From Phycisphaerales bacterium (GTDB lineage: Bacteria; Planctomycetota; Phycisphaerae; UBA1845; UTPLA1), in contig JAKSDK010000448.1 in the NCBI GenBank assembly GCA_022360095.1, positions 276,181 to 340,180 on the forward strand: DNA of 64,000 nucleotides. Reading direction: 5' to 3'. The notes under the pieces are model-generated. The model did not search any database and was not told the origin of the DNA. It saw only the letters and a program-made list of their open reading frames with translations. A program made the position numbers and the translations under genes. Position 1 is the stretch's first letter, and the number at the start of each line of letters is the position of its first letter. Below are positions 61,985 to 64,000 of this stretch, piece after piece.

Positions 61985-62608
61985 ATGAGCAGGAAATCAA
62001 AGCGTTCAACCAAGCGCGCCGCAAAGGTCGCCAAACGACAAACACGAGCGCCCCGGCGCAAATCCGAGCAAGCGACGGGTCCGTCATGGTTTCATGCCAA
62101 GCGACCCGTGCTCCGATTTGTGTCATTCTTCGGCATCACGATGGCGACCTTCTTTGTCTGTTCAACCACGGATTTTGCCAAACAACAAGCCTGGCCCGCA
62201 TACCTGGGTTGGAATGCACAAGTTTCCGCGTCACTTCTGACGCTCCTCGGGCAGGACGTTGCATTCCAGAATCGGACCGTGATGTCACCGAAAGGCTGGC
62301 TGTTGATCGAGCAAGGCTGCGACGCGGTTCAGCCGTCCGCCATGTTTATCGCGGCCATTCTCGCGTTTCCCGCCTCCGTCCGGGCAAAGGTGATCGGGAT
62401 CATTGGAGGCGTGCTCCTATTGGCGATGACAAACCTGGTTCGAATCATCAGCTTGTTTTTCGTCCAGCTTCATTATCCTCGGTTCTTCGACTTGATGCAC
62501 ATCGAAGTCTGGCAGGTCGCCTTCATCACTTTGGCGGTCGCGCTGTGGGCAATGTGGATCAGGTGGTCGGGACGATTCCGTCAAGCAGTGCAATATGTCG
62601 GCGCGTAA
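61985..62608 (+). CDS. Exosortase/archaeosortase-family transpeptidase
   Basis: A 207-aa membrane protein with a basic cytoplasmic N-terminus and about five membrane segments. It has the active-site triad of the exosortase superfamily: Cys112 in LIEQGCDAVQPSAMF, Arg153 in MTNLVRIISLFF, and His172 in DLMHIEVWQVAFITLA. Exosortases cleave and attach proteins with C-terminal sorting signals (PEP-CTERM and relatives) at the cell surface. The pattern fits the short exosortase-H type. The start ATG at 61985 has no strong Shine-Dalgarno site. The next gene overlaps it by 14 bases and is likely a functional partner. Two C-terminally anchored proteins in the window are candidate substrates. Confidence 0.87.
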   Translation: MSRKSKRSTKRAAKVAKRQTRAPRRKSEQATGPSWFHAKRPVLRFVSFFGITMATFFVCSTTDFAKQQAWPAYLGWNAQVSASLLTLLGQDVAFQNRTVMSPKGWLLIEQGCDAVQPSAMFIAAILAFPASVRAKVIGIIGGVLLLAMTNLVRIISLFFVQLHYPRFFDLMHIEVWQVAFITLAVALWAMWIRWSGRFRQAVQYVGA

Positions 62609-63200
62609 ATCAATCGGCGGGTTCGTGCTGCGAATGACACTCTTTTATGCGCTGTTTGCAGCACCTTGGCCGGGCGTTCAAGAAGCCTATTCCGCCACCT
62701 ATCGGGCTGCCGCCAGCTTGCTGTTCGCGTCGTTCGGAGACGGCGGCACGGTTCGTTTTGAAGCATTGTCCGGCCAGGACGGGAAATTCGACACGGAAAT
62801 CATCTTCGGCCATCGACGGACGAACATCGAAGGCCGCTTGCCTAACAACAGTCGAGTTTCAGGCTACCTTCCTACGATTCAAGTCCTTGCGCTTGTGCTG
62901 GCCACGCCGATTCCGTGGTCGCGAAGATGGAAAGCACTGTGTTGGGGTCTGATTCTGGTCAATGCCTTCGTCGCTCTGCGAATGGAAATCCGGCTGCTTT
63001 TTTATTTCAGCGCGGAATCTCCCATGCATCTCTATCAGCTAAGCCCGTTCTGGTACGAGGCCCTGGGACGGACCTACGAAATCATTGGATACGGGCTTCC
63101 CATGACATTCATCGCGCCCATTTTCATTTGGATCTTCGTCACTTTCAGACGGGAAGACATGGAGCATCTGATCGGCTCGCGAGCGAGCCATGCGTCATAA
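62595..63200 (+). CDS. Exosortase-associated membrane protein, unknown function
   Basis: The 201-aa protein overlaps the exosortase gene by 14 bases, so it is translationally coupled. It has an N-terminal hydrophobic segment (VLRMTLFYALFAAPWPGV), an extracytoplasmic part (FGDGGTVRFEALSGQDGKFD, HRRTNIEGRLPNN), and three further membrane helices (TIQVLALVLATPIPW, ALCWGLILVNAFVALRMEI, GLPMTFIAPIFIWIFV). This looks like the partner proteins often encoded beside exosortases, though it lacks a family name known to me. Its last bases overlap the stop of spoVR on the other strand. Confidence 0.7.
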   Translation: MSARKSIGGFVLRMTLFYALFAAPWPGVQEAYSATYRAAASLLFASFGDGGTVRFEALSGQDGKFDTEIIFGHRRTNIEGRLPNNSRVSGYLPTIQVLALVLATPIPWSRRWKALCWGLILVNAFVALRMEIRLLFYFSAESPMHLYQLSPFWYEALGRTYEIIGYGLPMTFIAPIFIWIFVTFRREDMEHLIGSRASHAS

Positions 63201-64000
63201 GACGTGGGCCGGCTTGGGAAGGTCGTCATGGACCTTTTGTTGCTGCGATTGCTCGCCGTCGAAGCTGAAGAGGACCATTTCGTCATTGATCAATGCCTGC
63301 ATATGAACAGGGCGACGCCAGATATTCTGGACGTTTTTCAAGGTCTCGACGGCAAACTTGATGTCGAGATCGACGCCGTTGTATTTATGCGCCAGATAGA
63401 GCTCACCGCGATTCGCGTAATTGCCGTCGACCACGTAGATGTAGGGCTGACCGTGATTGGTCAGCATGAAGAGCAGTTGCGCCTTGATTTTCTCGAAATC
63501 GCGATTGACGACGACCATTCGACGCGTGGACGGATCGTAGCGATAGTGATACATCTTGAAACGATCGGCGAACTCGGGTGTCAGGAACTCGTCGATAAAA
63601 GTGATGTCGTTGTAAATTCGCCGAACATCGAAGATCTTTTCCCGGCCCAGGCCGAGTTTTTTGTCCCACTTGCGGGTCTCATCGATCGAAGCACATTCCT
63701 CGTACTCCTTGCCGAACCGTCCCTTGTTCCAACGATCCTCGATATCGCGAAAGAGTTCGACACCGATTTTGTAAGGATTAATCTGCCCCGGGGGCATGGC
63801 GACCGTCCCGCTATGATGATCGGCATAGGTGATGATCTCATCATCGCGGAGAATCTTGGTGGTCATGAGTCGGCTGTGCCAGAACGTCGCCCATCCCTCG
63901 TTCATGATTTTGGTCTGCCCCTGCGGGGCGAAATAGTAGGCTTCCTGCCGGATGATGGAGAGGATGTCCGCCTCCCAATCCTCGAGCGGCGCCTGCTCCA
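63195..64000 (-). CDS. spoVR: SpoVR family protein (5' end beyond the window)
   Basis: The frame is open to the right edge; the visible 268 residues start within the SpoVR core: LEDWEADILSIIRQEAYYFA, QGQTKIMNEGWATFWHSRL, GTVAMPPGQINPYKIGVELF, IYNDITFIDEFLTPEFADR, NHGQPYIYVVDGNYANRGEL and AHKYNGVDLDIKFA. SpoVR takes part in spore cortex formation in Bacillus, but the family is widespread in non-sporulating bacteria, generally in an operon with the PrkA kinase and YeaH (DUF444) during stress. Those partners would lie upstream, outside the window. Confidence 0.93.
   Translation of the reverse strand, partial: EQAPLEDWEADILSIIRQEAYYFAPQGQTKIMNEGWATFWHSRLMTTKILRDDEIITYADHHSGTVAMPPGQINPYKIGVELFRDIEDRWNKGRFGKEYEECASIDETRKWDKKLGLGREKIFDVRRIYNDITFIDEFLTPEFADRFKMYHYRYDPSTRRMVVVNRDFEKIKAQLLFMLTNHGQPYIYVVDGNYANRGELYLAHKYNGVDLDIKFAVETLKNVQNIWRRPVHMQALINDEMVLFSFDGEQSQQQKVHDDLPKPAHVL

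Noticed and set aside
1..64000. CRISPR arrays or cas genes
   Set aside because: No regularly spaced direct repeats and no Cas-like protein were seen anywhere in the window.

Overview
The window looks like a chromosomal segment of a Gram-negative-type bacterium, most probably a planctomycete of the Phycisphaerae kind. This is inferred from protein content, not from a marker gene. The evidence is an Omp85/BamA protein (so an outer membrane), a prepilin-like protein with a C-terminal FYDGHVE motif, an exosortase-type transpeptidase, PEGA-domain and ASPIC/FG-GAP proteins, dockerin-like C-termini, and a sigma-70 factor fused to a long helix-turn-helix N-terminus. No rRNA, tRNA or CRISPR array was recognised.

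Layout. 1-9.5 kb: a DUF1570-type metallopeptidase (cut by the window edge), a C-terminally anchored secreted protein with a SHOCT-like protein, clpX on its own, a 59-aa zinc ribbon, an M42-type aminopeptidase, a zinc-ribbon methyltransferase overlapping in layout with a GT87-type mannosyltransferase, and a PhzF-family protein. 9.5-19.5 kb: large exported proteins (FG-GAP/ASPIC, seven-repeat Cys-rich HYR-like protein, FxsA, BamA, a beta-helix protein). 19.5-23.6 kb: pheS and pheT on the minus strand, separated by an oppositely oriented DUF2237 gene. 23.6-27.9 kb: aquaporin, a cupredoxin and a di-haem cytochrome c peroxidase, and a six-repeat calcium-propeller/dockerin-like protein.

28.0-41.1 kb: a one-strand run of 14 genes. 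The first seven follow phage Mu head-gene order (TerL gp28, DUF935 portal gp29, protease/scaffold, decoration protein, gpT capsid, gp36, gp37). The next seven are unrecognised and occupy the place of tail genes. I see no sheath, tube, tape measure, lysis, integrase, transposase or repressor gene. This is the most unusual part of the window and could be a domesticated virion cassette or gene-transfer-agent-like system, a defective prophage, or a novel virus with its remaining genes elsewhere.

41-51.7 kb: a HEAT-repeat protein translationally coupled to a small membrane protein, a small membrane-anchored protein, a methyltransferase, pyrD (class 1B), an RsuA/RluB-type pseudouridine synthase, a small coiled-coil protein, a PhoR/PhoB-like two-component system, and a broken dockerin-like remnant. 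51.7-58.5 kb: manA followed by a signalling cluster: zinc-ribbon/PEGA membrane protein, FHA-GAF-SpoIIE phosphatase, and the multi-HTH sigma factor with a good promoter. 58.8-64 kb: a DUF1015 protein, a pseudopilin, an unknown small protein, an exosortase with a membrane partner, and the 3' portion of spoVR running off the right edge. Two proteins in the window (genes at 1329 and 11683) end in a hydrophobic helix plus an arginine cluster and are candidate substrates for the exosortase.
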